Shown in pieces: positions 1-7,425 of a DNA stretch of 8,315 nt. The position numbers and the translations under genes were made by a program. A model generated the notes under the pieces. It was not told where the DNA came from, did no database searches, and saw only the letters and a program-made list of their open reading frames with translations. Source of the stretch: M3007 sp046299435. GTDB taxonomy: Bacteria; Bacteroidota; Bacteroidia; Chitinophagales; Saprospiraceae. Where the stretch lies: NCBI GenBank assembly GCA_046299435.1, contig JBKBIC010000209.1, forward strand, positions 1 to 8,315, read 5' to 3'. How positions within the stretch are numbered: the stretch's first letter is position 1; every line of letters begins with the position of its first letter.

Positions 1-96
1 CCACCCTTCGTCGGTGTTTTATTTTTTTTGCTCAACAAACCCGCCCGCCTCTTTATACCCCCCCCCCCGCGCTTTTTTATCCCAAAAACATCACGT
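1..96. other. Non-coding left edge
   Basis: This 96-base stretch lies downstream of the minus-strand secreted protein. It contains an 8-base T run (22-29), the C11 tract and a second T run (73-78). I see no convincing hairpin terminator and no supported start codon. The plus-strand reading frame that begins here is a shadow running antisense through the secreted-protein gene. Confidence 0.6.
58..68. repeat. Eleven-base C homopolymer (G11 on the minus strand)
   Basis: An uninterrupted run of 11 C lies 29 bases beyond the stop codon of the minus-strand secreted protein, between two AT-rich patches. It is outside any supported gene. On the minus strand it reads as G11 and would precede whatever gene lies to the left of the window. 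Tracts of this length slip during replication and are also a common site of sequencing length error. Confidence 0.9.
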
Positions 97-3000
97 TCAA
101 TTTGTCACGACCAATCGTTTCGTGTTGGTTGCACCATTTTCAGCCCGAACGGTCACGAATAACACACCGGTCGGCAAACCTTCCAATGAAAGCCGGTTTC
201 CATTCAAAGTGCCTGCGGCTGTGTTTTTCAACAAACGCCCGGCCATGTCGCGGACTTCCACTTGGGCAGCAGTCGGCATTTCGCCCATGAACACGAGGGC
301 GACAGAGCCTTTTGCTGGGTTTGGCACGAGTGTGAAGTCCTGCGCGGTCGGTTGCTGGATGCTGCGGTCGTTGCTGTCGCTGGGCTTCAGCGTCACCGGG
401 ATGGTTTTGGTCTGGGTGGTCGAGCAGCCGTTTTTGTCAATTACCCGGAACAGGTAGGTGCCCATCGGGACATTCGTGAAATTCCCGGTGCCGTTCAACG
501 CGCTCCAAACAGTGTTGGTGGGTGGGTTCATGGTGCGCTGGAACTTGCGCGGGGTGGTGCCGCCCGTTGCCGCTACTGCTACCGAGAACGACCCGGATGT
601 GTTCGGTGTGCTCGTGATGCTCGTGATGGTCACGGCAGCCGGCTGGCTCAAAACAGTGGAAGCCACTGTGAGACAACCATTTGCGTCGGTCACGGACACC
701 GTATAAGTGCCCGGAGCGAGTGAGGAAATAAGCGCGGTGGTCGCGCCGGTATTCCAGAGGAAGGTTTTGGTGCCAGTGCCGCCCGATGCTTTTGCTTCAA
801 GGCTGCCATTGTTCGCGCCGAAACAAGTGATGGCAACGGCTTTGAAGGTCACGAGCAGTTCCTTCGGCTCTTTTACTTCTGCTTGGGCAGATTTTGCGCA
901 GCCGTTTGCGTCGGTGGCGGTCACGGTGTAAATGGCGGGGCCGAGATTCAGGCGACTCTGGTCGGTGGAGCCGTCGCTCCATGCAAAAGTGTAGCCGCCC
1001 ACGCCGCCTGTTGTCAGGTTGGCGATGGAACCGTTGTCCGCGCCGAAACAGGTGACGTTGGTGCGGGTCAGTTTCACGTTCAGTTTTGGCGGCTCGGTGA
1101 CGGATACGGTGACGGACCGGATGCAGCCCTCCGAGTCGGTGATGGAGGCTTTGTATGTGCCGCCGCCAAGCCCGGAAAGTGCGGGGCCGGAACCAACCAA
1201 ATTCGGGCCGAGATACCAGTCAATATCATAGTTCGGGTAGCCATTGCTGACGCTCACTTCTACTGTGCCGTCCGTGTCGTCGTAACAATCAAGTGCTGAA
1301 CCCGTGCCCGAAGCAGCCATCGGCTGGTTGATAGTGATGTCGTTGGAAAGGGTGCAGTTCGTGTTGTCTTTCACGACAAACGTGTATGTGCCCGCTGCGA
1401 GATTGTTGAATAGCGCGTTGGTTTGGTAGGTAGTCCCACCATTTTTGGAATAGGTGTACGGTGGGTTTCCTCCGACCACGCCCATGATTTCGACCATGTT
1501 CTTGGCTGGATTGGTGCAGTGCGGGATGATGTCGTGGCCGAACGCGCCCACACCGTCGTAGGTGTCGCAGTTTTCGTCGGTGCCGTTGTTGCAGATTTCA
1601 GCAGCGGCGGGATTGATGTTTGCGTCGGCATCGTTGCAATCTGCTGCATTATTGGAAAATCCGGTGCCGCCCGTGCAAGCCAATGTCGGGTTGCTGCCTG
1701 CCGCGCCGTATGAATCGTTGTCGGCATCTGGATAAAAATTGGCTGGCAGGTTCGGGTTGCCGTCGTCGCAGTCGAGGTTGTTGGATACATAACCTGTGGG
1801 CGGCGTGGTGGAGCAGAGAATATCGGTGTTGGCGGGGTCGCCGTAGCCGTCGCCGTCGGTGTCGGCATAATAAGTGGCCGGCGTGTGGATGTTGGGGTTG
1901 CCGTCGTCGCAGTCGGTATTGTCCAAAACATAGCCAGCGGGCTGGTTGAGGGCAAAGGTGGTCACGGCCACATTGCCAAACCCGTCGCCGTCGGCATCTT
2001 GATACCAAGTTTGCGCCTGCGAATTGCCGATGACAAATGGCGAAAACGAGGCAAAACCGCCCGCCGAGGCCGTTGTGCCGGTGAGTGTGGCGGCGGTTTC
2101 CGTCCAAGTTGTGCCGTCGTAATGGCCGATGAAAATCGGGTTGGCGGTGTTGTAGTTTGCGCCGAGGGCGGCATTTGCGGCGTATGTTAGTTCAAGCGCG
2201 GCATTTGTGCCGCCGGCAATGCCTTCCGAAATGTTGTACGCCCGACCGACGAGAGCCGCCGGATTGAGCACCGTTGCGGGCAAACCGCTGATGCGCACGG
2301 TGAAGGAGTCCACTATGCCCGTGTTCGTGATGCGCACCGGGTCGTAGCTATCCAGCCAAAAACCGACCGGAAAATCTACCGGGGTCGCGCCCACATTTGG
2401 CCGACTGAACGCACCCGCGCCGTTTGTGATGATGTAGCTGTTCGGGCCGCCGCCAGTCATCGCGCCCGTTGAATGGATGGAAAGGTTGGCGGCGTTGAGG
2501 TACATTTTCCCGTTGACCAGATTGAGCACACCGCGAATGACGGTGCTGTTGTTCAGGATGAGGCCCTCGTTGGCCAGCGGGCCGAGGTTGATGGTGACGC
2601 TGGCCGTCGGCGACGTTGGCAAGCCTGTGCCTGTTTGTTGAAGGGCGGTGGCATTCCGGTTGAAAGTATAGTTGGCGGCTGCGTCAAACACGCGGGTCGT
2701 GGTTTGCACGTTGCCCGATGCGCCCGTTGCCATGATGCCTGTGTTTGCGGTCACGCCGAGGTTGCTACCTGCTTCGGCGATGAACTGCCCGGTGCCGCCC
2801 ACGCCCGTGAAAACGGTCGGCGAAAAGTTGACCGTGCCGCCGGGCTTGACCCGGAATTGGGAAAGCCCGTTGCTGTTGAACGAGCGATTGACCGTCATCA
2901 CCGCGCCATTGAGGACGTTGCCTGTTGTAGCCACCGTCGTGCCTGTCCCTGTGTTCAAGAAAAATATGCCCGTGCCGCCGGGCGCAAGCGAGATGTTGCA

Positions 3001-4071
3001 AGTCGGGCTGGAGAAGTTGACAACTGTTGTCACGTTGCTCGTCGAGGTCGGGCCAATTTGGTAGTTGCCCAGCCCAAAGGTCATGTTGCCCAAGATGTTG
3101 AGCGTGCCATTGAAAAAGCCGATGGTGCCGACGGTGGTCTTGATGTCTGTGACCGTCGTGGTGCCGGCGGTGCCGTTGTACACCACGCCCAACGACGCGC
3201 TGTTGGATTCCAACACCCCGAAAGTACGGTTCAGGAACGAGTGCGTGGCCGCTGAGGAGTCAATCCGGTAGGTGCTCGCTGGCGCAAAGGCGCACACGGC
3301 GTTCGGAGCAGCTGCACCAAAGGGGGTAGCCCCGTAACCTGCGGCATAGATGGAGCCATTAGCGAACGAAACGGTGTTGAGGTTTGTCGTGCCGAACAGA
3401 CTGCCCGAAAAACCGAACATCGTCCGGCAAAGCGAGCCGTTGTCGAACACCAGGCTGTTGGCATCGGTCGCAATAATGCGGTGCGCCGCCTGCCCGACTT
3501 GAACCGTTCCGTTGATGATGCCAGAAGTGCCAGTCGGCAATGTGATGGTGACGGCGTTCACGCCGTTCAGGTTGAGCGTGCTGCCAGTGCCCACGTTCAG
3601 GTCGGTGCCGGGGCCGCCACCGATGGTCAGCGTAGCGGCGGCATTGGCCCGCAGGTGCGCGGTGGTGTTGCTCCCGACGCTGAGCGTACCGATGGTAGCG
3701 GTCGGGACGTTCGTCAAAATCAAAATAGTGCCCGTGCCCAGTATCACATCGTCCGCCGCGCCGGGCACACTGCCGGAACTCCAGTTTGCGGGATCCTGCC
3801 AGTCGCCGCCGCCGGAAGGCCCCGTCCATGTGACGACTGCGGCGGCACGGGTTGCGTTTGCTTGGGCTGTACGGACTTTGCCGGGGAAGAGCTGCAGGGT
3901 TTTCCCGAATTCAGGGGCGGGGATTTCCTCGTTGACTTCAATGGTCTGGATTTCAGGGTGGCCGCCGGGAAATAGCGGGCCGTCGTCGTGCAAGACGCTG
4001 ATTGGCTTTTGTGCTTGGAGGAGAGATAGGCAGCACAGGACGGCTGCCAAAGCGGGTAAGGCATTTTTCAT
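97..4071 (-). CDS. Giant secreted multidomain protein with MopE-like metal-binding repeats, SprB-like modules and T9SS sorting domain
   Basis: Complete 1324-residue protein, probably exported by Sec and then passed across the outer membrane by the type IX secretion system. Residues 1-20 are a signal peptide (MKNALPALAAVLCCLSLLQA, cleavage before Q21). Residues ~81-112 hold a 'WTG...GDWQDPANWSSG.VPGAADD' motif that often opens Bacteroidota cell-surface proteins. About 113-560 is a Gly/Thr/Asn/Val-rich region resembling a beta-solenoid, and ~590-685 is a beta-rich domain with 'FPVG' and 'SFSPFVIGN'. Residues 689-839 carry three DxDGDGxG-type calcium/metal-binding repeats with CDD motifs. Residues 851-1227 are five SprB/PKD-like modules (TCFGAxNGS, GTYTVxVTDANGC). 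Residues ~1244-1324 are a type A sorting domain (FTLVPNPAKGSVALVF, DMAGRLL, LPTGVLFVTV, ending KRLVVTN). The start is set by the signal peptide; no Shine-Dalgarno is visible, as is usual in Bacteroidota. A role in adhesion or at the surface is inferred; no enzymatic domain is visible. Confidence 0.93.
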   Translation of the reverse strand: MKNALPALAAVLCCLSLLQAQKPISVLHDDGPLFPGGHPEIQTIEVNEEIPAPEFGKTLQLFPGKVRTAQANATRAAAVVTWTGPSGGGDWQDPANWSSGSVPGAADDVILGTGTILILTNVPTATIGTLSVGSNTTAHLRANAAATLTIGGGPGTDLNVGTGSTLNLNGVNAVTITLPTGTSGIINGTVQVGQAAHRIIATDANSLVFDNGSLCRTMFGFSGSLFGTTNLNTVSFANGSIYAAGYGATPFGAAAPNAVCAFAPASTYRIDSSAATHSFLNRTFGVLESNSASLGVVYNGTAGTTTVTDIKTTVGTIGFFNGTLNILGNMTFGLGNYQIGPTSTSNVTTVVNFSSPTCNISLAPGGTGIFFLNTGTGTTVATTGNVLNGAVMTVNRSFNSNGLSQFRVKPGGTVNFSPTVFTGVGGTGQFIAEAGSNLGVTANTGIMATGASGNVQTTTRVFDAAANYTFNRNATALQQTGTGLPTSPTASVTINLGPLANEGLILNNSTVIRGVLNLVNGKMYLNAANLSIHSTGAMTGGGPNSYIITNGAGAFSRPNVGATPVDFPVGFWLDSYDPVRITNTGIVDSFTVRISGLPATVLNPAALVGRAYNISEGIAGGTNAALELTYAANAALGANYNTANPIFIGHYDGTTWTETAATLTGTTASAGGFASFSPFVIGNSQAQTWYQDADGDGFGNVAVTTFALNQPAGYVLDNTDCDDGNPNIHTPATYYADTDGDGYGDPANTDILCSTTPPTGYVSNNLDCDDGNPNLPANFYPDADNDSYGAAGSNPTLACTGGTGFSNNAADCNDADANINPAAAEICNNGTDENCDTYDGVGAFGHDIIPHCTNPAKNMVEIMGVVGGNPPYTYSKNGGTTYQTNALFNNLAAGTYTFVVKDNTNCTLSNDITINQPMAASGTGSALDCYDDTDGTVEVSVSNGYPNYDIDWYLGPNLVGSGPALSGLGGGTYKASITDSEGCIRSVTVSVTEPPKLNVKLTRTNVTCFGADNGSIANLTTGGVGGYTFAWSDGSTDQSRLNLGPAIYTVTATDANGCAKSAQAEVKEPKELLVTFKAVAITCFGANNGSLEAKASGGTGTKTFLWNTGATTALISSLAPGTYTVSVTDANGCLTVASTVLSQPAAVTITSITSTPNTSGSFSVAVAATGGTTPRKFQRTMNPPTNTVWSALNGTGNFTNVPMGTYLFRVIDKNGCSTTQTKTIPVTLKPSDSNDRSIQQPTAQDFTLVPNPAKGSVALVFMGEMPTAAQVEVRDMAGRLLKNTAAGTLNGNRLSLEGLPTGVLFVTVRAENGATNTKRLVVTN
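100..342 (-). other. T9SS type A C-terminal sorting domain (coding segment)
   Basis: Residues 1244-1324 show the usual order of the type IX secretion sorting domain: 'VPNPAKG' at 1249-1255, a hydrophobic strand (SVALVF), a 'VEVRDMAGRLLK' strand, 'LSLEGLPTGVLFVTVRAENG', and a terminal basic-hydrophobic 'TKRLVVTN'. In known systems this domain directs passage through the outer membrane and is then cleaved, with surface attachment or release of the cargo. None of the other exported proteins in the window has this domain. Confidence 0.9.
391..1521 (-). repeat. Five SprB/PKD-like beta-sandwich modules in the T9SS protein
   Basis: Residues 851-917, 928-994, 1007-1069, 1082-1144 and 1145-1227 each form a module of about 65-80 residues. 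The pattern is an opening Cys with an NG or DG turn (TCFGADNGS, TCFGANNGS, LDCYDDTDGT), a GG-Y/F-W core (the second module has NGYPNY before its W), then an (A/P)GTYTxxVTDxNGC closing strand followed by a 'xxP' linker. Modules 3 and 4 are the most alike, and module 5 has lost the opening Cys. The pattern matches SprB repeats of Bacteroidota gliding/adhesion proteins. The two Cys in a module probably form a disulfide; this is inference. Confidence 0.82.
1555..2007 (-). repeat. Three tandem TSP3/MopE-like metal-binding repeats within the T9SS protein
   Basis: Residues 689-839 of the secreted protein contain three units of about 45-48 residues. Each begins with an aromatic residue and an acidic loop: DADGDGFGN (692-700), DTDGDGYGD (737-745), DADNDSYGA (782-790). 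Each ends in a Cys-Asp motif: DCDDGNPNI (720-728), DCDDGNPNL (767-775), DCNDADANI (811-819). The last runs into 'NPAAAEICNNGTDENCD' (820-836), the form seen in the MopE-type putative metal-binding motif. The acidic DxDGDG loops resemble calcium-binding thrombospondin type 3 loops. The third unit has degenerated (DNDS instead of DGDG). Metal binding is inferred from the motif only. Confidence 0.8.
1754..1915. repeat. Pair of identical 21-base direct repeats, 141 bases apart
   Basis: The same 21 bases occur at 1754-1774 and 1895-1915, starting gggttgccgtcgtcgcag. They encode the DCDDGNP core of the first two metal-binding repeats in the minus-strand gene. The offset of 141 bases equals 47 codons, so recombination between the copies would delete or duplicate exactly one protein repeat in frame. 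The third repeat does not share this stretch. Confidence 0.85.
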
Positions 4072-4168
4072 GGAAAATCGAATGTTTGTGGTGAGAGAAT
4101 ATGGTGTGAATAGGAATACAGACGGAATAAGACGAAAGCAAAACCCTTGAACTTCAAAATGAACGAAG

Positions 4169-4176
4169 CAAATGTA
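4169..4176 (-). promoter_or_regulatory. Candidate Bacteroidota -7 element upstream of the secreted-protein gene
   Basis: Read on the minus strand, these bases are TACATTTG, a full match to the Bacteroidota -7 consensus TAnnTTTG. They sit 97 bases upstream of the ATG at 4071, in the 168-base gap after the DUF3667-type gene. The nearest TTTG that could serve as the -33 element is at 4202-4205 (minus strand), which leaves a 25-base spacer, longer than usual. The match could be chance; if real, the transcript would have a leader of roughly 90 bases. Confidence 0.35.
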
Positions 4177-4239
4177 GTTTTCCGAACGAATCTTTTATCG
4201 CCAAAACAAACATCTAATTTTTCGGCCCGCCCGGCCTGC

Positions 4240-5013
4240 TCAGCTTTGCAAAAACGCCTTCATCCAATTGGGGAACGCCAACATCAGTATTGCAAAAACT
4301 ATGGCGATGGTGAAAATCAATAAAAAATAGCCGAGCAGCACGGAAAGCCCGGCTTTTACCCAAACAAGCCATTTGTGCCGTGTGGGTTGGAGCAGCTGCA
4401 CCATGCCCCAGCCCACATACCCGACCCAAAGCAAAAGCGGCAACACCATGTAAACATTGATGGAAGTGACCCCCAACCACCGCTGCACGAGCGACATCGG
4501 CACCGAAAACACGCTGCATTGCCCCATCAAAAAAGCCATTGCCACAAAATGCTCCGCATAATTATAGGCGTGTCTTCGAAGCATGGCCCACGAGAACAAG
4601 GCAAGCGTCGGTATCATGGCCAGCATCATCAGCGTCGTGTGCTCGAAAAAAAAGCGCGACAACTTCTCGGTCTTGGCAAAGTCCGGGTTGCCAGCCCGCA
4701 TGATTTCCATCATCTGGTCGTCGAGGCCGACAAGGTGGAATACCAAGAACGAGAGGGCTGAGGCCCAAACCGTGAATTTCACCGGCTTCATCAAATTAGC
4801 CCGTTTGCCTTCGATGAAGTCGCGCACCGCATGGCCCGGCCTCCGCGTCAATTCCATGATTGTGAACAGAAAACCTTTGTCGAAATGGACGACCGCTTGG
4901 CGCAAGTCGTCCAACACATGGGCTGTCGTGATGCGGCGCGTCTTGGCTTTTTGGCCGCAGTTGGGGCAGTATTTGCCCTCGAAATCGGTTTCGCAGTTTT
5001 TGCAGGCAATCAT
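4240..5013 (-). CDS. DUF3667-type zinc-ribbon integral membrane protein
   Basis: 257-residue inner-membrane protein of unknown function. The N-terminus is a zinc ribbon, CKNC at 4-7 and CPNCGQK at 16-22 (ligands C4, C7, C16, C19). A short amphipathic stretch and the family hallmark 'RRPGHAVRDFIEGKR' (57-71) follow. Hydrophobic segments lie at about 79-97, 125-144, 152-172, 187-207 and 217-247, giving four to six membrane spans. This order matches DUF3667 proteins common in Bacteroidota. I chose the ATG at 5013 because it places the zinc ribbon at the extreme N-terminus, as in the family; an upstream in-frame ATG at 5139 would add 42 residues unlike any expected domain and overlap the divergent promoter region. 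The gene is in the same direction as the secreted-protein gene but 168 bases away, so co-transcription is uncertain. No substrate or partner can be read from the sequence. Confidence 0.85.
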   Translation of the reverse strand: MIACKNCETDFEGKYCPNCGQKAKTRRITTAHVLDDLRQAVVHFDKGFLFTIMELTRRPGHAVRDFIEGKRANLMKPVKFTVWASALSFLVFHLVGLDDQMMEIMRAGNPDFAKTEKLSRFFFEHTTLMMLAMIPTLALFSWAMLRRHAYNYAEHFVAMAFLMGQCSVFSVPMSLVQRWLGVTSINVYMVLPLLLWVGYVGWGMVQLLQPTRHKWLVWVKAGLSVLLGYFLLIFTIAIVFAILMLAFPNWMKAFLQS

Positions 5014-5155
5014 CTTGACAAGTTTGATTTTCGGGCAAAGAAAATGCGCGGCCCATTGGTTTCGAGGAAAAGAATTTCGCACGGACTGCAAAATCCCAGC
5101 CCCCGCGTCCAAAACCTTCGCCCTATTTTTCGCGCTCAAAAATCACCTCGTCCAA

Positions 5156-6385
5156 ATGAAACAAGTCCTATTTATCATCGCTTTCGCGCTCATTTCCAGC
5201 GCGTTGGGCGCACAGCCCGACCTCGAAAAACAAATACAGACCCAGCTCATCCTCGCCGAGGACGGCGCAACCATCGAACTGCCCGCCGCCAAAATCACAC
5301 TCACGGGCACACTCTCGCTCGATGCCAAAAAGCGCATCACCATTCGGGGAGCCGGGCAGGACAAGACAGTTCTGAGCTTCAAAAACCAAAAACAAGGAGC
5401 CGAGGGCCTGAAAATCACGAACGCCGAAAACATTGTACTTCAAGACTTTACGATTGAGGACTCGAAAGGCGACCTCATCAAGACGCAGCAAGTGCGCGGC
5501 ATCGTGTTCCGCAATATCACCGCCCGTTGGACGGGCAAACCCAGCAAAAACAACGGTTCCTACGCCCTCTACCCCGTCCAGTGCAGCCAAGTCACCATCG
5601 AAAATTGCACGGCCATCGGCGCGTCCGACGCGGGCATTTATGTCGGCCAATCGGACAGCGTTTGGGTGCGGAATTGCACGGCACGGCACAACGTGGCGGG
5701 CATCGAAATCGAAAACACCACCCACGCATGGGTCTCAGACAACACCGCGACCGAGAACACGGGCGGCATTTTGGTCTTCGATTTGCCCGATTTGCCCAAA
5801 TCAGCGGGCGGCCAAGTGCAGGTTTTTCGCAACCACATTTTCAAAAACAACTACCGAAATTTTGCCCCGAAAGGCAACATCGTCGGCACCGTCCCGCCCG
5901 GAACTGGCGTGATGATTTTGGCGACACGCGGCGTGGAAGTCTTTGAAAATCAAATACTTGACAACCGCACGGCCTCCTGCGCCGTCATCAGTTACAAGCT
6001 GCTCGACATCCCCATCAAAGACAAAAACTATAACCCCTACCCCGCCGCCATCGCCGTCCACGACAACAAATTTTCGAGCGGCAAACGCTGGCCCACGCTC
6101 CGCAGCCCGTTCGGGAAACTGTTTCTCCTCAAATTTGGCCGCCGCACGCCGCACATCCTCTGGGACGGCATCCAAGACCCCGCCCAAATCGGTACGGACG
6201 GCACGCTGAAACCCGCGTTCAAAATCTGCGTCCGCGACAACGAAAACGGCACTTTCGCCAACCTCCGCGCGGAGCACAAATTCAAAAAAATCAACCGCGA
6301 CTTGGCCCCGCACAACTGCACGTTGGCAGCGGGCGGCGAACAAGACCCGACGGAACAACCCAGCGTCAAAAAACGAAACCCATGA
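5156..6385 (+). CDS. Exported parallel beta-helix protein (TIGR03805-like), partner of a diheme cytochrome
   Basis: 409 residues. Residues 1-19 are a Sec signal peptide (MKQVLFIIAFALISSALGA, cleavage before Q20); there is no lipobox Cys, so a soluble periplasmic protein is expected. Residues ~22-75 form the lead-in of a right-handed beta-helix (DGATIELPAAKITLTGTLSL, ITIRGAGQDKTVLSF), and ~85-310 contain stacked coils rich in N/V/I such as 'VTIENCTAIG', 'VWVRNCTARHN' and 'VEVFENQILDN'. Strongly patterned motifs are GASDAGIYVGQS (155-166), NVAGIEIEN (179-187), NTGGILVFDLP (201-211) and NNYRNFAPKGN (231-241). I recognise these as hallmarks of the family recalled as TIGR03805. Its fold resembles pectate lyases and mannuronan epimerases, but no function is assigned. 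C358 and C388 near the C-terminus may pair. The ATG at 5156 is chosen because it begins the signal peptide; the frame is open far upstream, but that part runs antisense through the neighbouring gene. The stop overlaps the next start by 4 bases (ATGA), implying translational coupling. Confidence 0.9.
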   Translation: MKQVLFIIAFALISSALGAQPDLEKQIQTQLILAEDGATIELPAAKITLTGTLSLDAKKRITIRGAGQDKTVLSFKNQKQGAEGLKITNAENIVLQDFTIEDSKGDLIKTQQVRGIVFRNITARWTGKPSKNNGSYALYPVQCSQVTIENCTAIGASDAGIYVGQSDSVWVRNCTARHNVAGIEIENTTHAWVSDNTATENTGGILVFDLPDLPKSAGGQVQVFRNHIFKNNYRNFAPKGNIVGTVPPGTGVMILATRGVEVFENQILDNRTASCAVISYKLLDIPIKDKNYNPYPAAIAVHDNKFSSGKRWPTLRSPFGKLFLLKFGRRTPHILWDGIQDPAQIGTDGTLKPAFKICVRDNENGTFANLRAEHKFKKINRDLAPHNCTLAAGGEQDPTEQPSVKKRNP

Positions 6386-7422
6386 ACAACTTGCTCAAAA
6401 TCAGTGTGTTGTCCATCGTAGGGCTTGTCGTCTTTGCTGCTGCAAAGCCCGACAAGATGCCGCCCGCGCCCAAGCCCAAACTTTCGGACTACGGATTTTT
6501 TGTGGGCGATTTGAAGGCACTTGCCCCCGCTGCGAATGTTTTTGCCTATGACGTGAACGCGCCGCTTTTCTCCGATTATGCCGAAAAAGCCCGCTTCATC
6601 GCCTTGCCGCCCGGCATGAAAATGAAGTATCATGCCGAATCGGCCTTCGAGTTCCCGGTCGGCACGACGCTCATCAAAAATTTCTACTATTCCCACGAAC
6701 AAGCCCACCCCGAACGAGGCCGCAGGATTTTGGAAACGCGCCTGCTCACGAAAGACGAAACCGGCTGGAAATCATGGACTTACGTCTGGGACGACGCGCA
6801 AAGCGAGGCTTTTCTGGAAGTCGCAGGGGCCACATTGCCCGCGACGTGGCGCGACGTTTCGGGCAAAAAACAATCCGTCGAATACCTCGTCCCGAACCTG
6901 AACCAATGCAAAGGTTGCCACTCGTTTGATGGCCAATTCGTGCCGCTGGGTGCGACAGCCCGACAACTCAACCGGGGCGAAGGCCCTGAAAATCAATTGG
7001 TCAAATGGGCCAACAAAGGCTGGCTCGATTTGCCGGAAGGTTTCCAGCCCGGCACCGCGCCCCGCTTGGCCGATTATTCGGAAACCCAAAACGCAGACCT
7101 GAATGCCCGCGCCCGCGCCTATTTGGACGGCAACTGCGGCCATTGCCACAACGCGCACGGCCCGGCCAGCACCAGCGGGATGTTCCTCGATTTTTCGGAA
7201 AACAACCCCGAACGGCTTGGCATCGGCAAGCCACCGGTGGCCGCCGGGCGCGGCAGCGGCAACCGACGCTTCGGCATCGTGCCCGGCAAACCCAGCGAAA
7301 GCATATTATTGTATCGCATGGAACAAGACGACCCCGGCATCCGAATGCCCGAACTTGGCCGACAACTGGCCCACCGCGAGGGAATAGAATTGATTAAAAA
7401 CTGGATAAAAAGCTTGAAATAA
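6382..7422 (+). CDS. Exported diheme c-type cytochrome-like protein (TIGR03806, HNE_0200/SO2930 family)
   Basis: 346 residues. The N-terminus (residues 1-21) is a signal peptide ending near AAA, followed by a Pro/Lys-rich linker. Residues ~35-170 form a family-specific domain ('LSDYGFF', 'YDVNAPLFSDYAEKARFIALPPGMKMKY', 'FPVGTTLIKNFYY', 'RILETRLL', 'SWTYVWDDAQSEA'). Two CxxCH haem c attachment motifs follow: CKGCH (176-180) and CGHCH (252-256). M322 in 'IRMPELGRQ' is a plausible axial ligand for the second haem. The length and motif order match the family I recall as TIGR03806, later described as an SO2930-type diheme cytochrome, which pairs with TIGR03805 beta-helix proteins or is fused to them. 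The gene starts inside the stop codon of the beta-helix gene and ends 3 bases before the next start. An electron-transfer role on an extracytoplasmic substrate is inferred; the true substrate is unknown. Haem attachment would need a cytochrome c maturation system not seen here. Confidence 0.9.
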   Translation: MNNLLKISVLSIVGLVVFAAAKPDKMPPAPKPKLSDYGFFVGDLKALAPAANVFAYDVNAPLFSDYAEKARFIALPPGMKMKYHAESAFEFPVGTTLIKNFYYSHEQAHPERGRRILETRLLTKDETGWKSWTYVWDDAQSEAFLEVAGATLPATWRDVSGKKQSVEYLVPNLNQCKGCHSFDGQFVPLGATARQLNRGEGPENQLVKWANKGWLDLPEGFQPGTAPRLADYSETQNADLNARARAYLDGNCGHCHNAHGPASTSGMFLDFSENNPERLGIGKPPVAAGRGSGNRRFGIVPGKPSESILLYRMEQDDPGIRMPELGRQLAHREGIELIKNWIKSLK

Positions 7423-7425
7423 AAA

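Noticed and set aside
2473..3255. 260-residue plus-strand reading frame inside the secreted-protein gene
   Set aside because: It is antisense to a well-supported coding region, is rich in Arg/Ala/Val/Cys with no domain pattern, and arises from the G/C-rich third positions of the real gene.
4208..4240. Possible terminator after the DUF3667-type gene (GGCC/GGCC around a GC-rich loop)
   Set aside because: The stem is only 4 base pairs and is followed on the minus strand by an A-rich, not T-rich, stretch.
5036..5043. Possible minus-strand -7 element (TTTCTTTG) before the DUF3667-type gene
   Set aside because: It has one mismatch to TAnnTTTG and no -33 TTTG at a suitable distance; it is too weak to call.
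5124..5131. Possible plus-strand -7 element (TATTTTTC) before the beta-helix gene
   Set aside because: It has one mismatch at the final G, no upstream TTTG at proper spacing, and leaves only about 25 bases to the ATG.
5014..5139. 42-residue N-terminal extension of the DUF3667-type protein
   Set aside because: The family begins with the zinc ribbon; the extension has no recognisable domain and fills the divergent promoter gap.
4583..5155. Upstream extension of the beta-helix reading frame (open from 4583)
   Set aside because: The added 191 residues run antisense through the DUF3667-type gene and precede a clear signal peptide at 5156.
5801..6708. Long minus-strand frames opposite the beta-helix and cytochrome genes
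   Set aside because: They are shadows of GC-biased codons on the other strand, with no motifs and no plausible start context.
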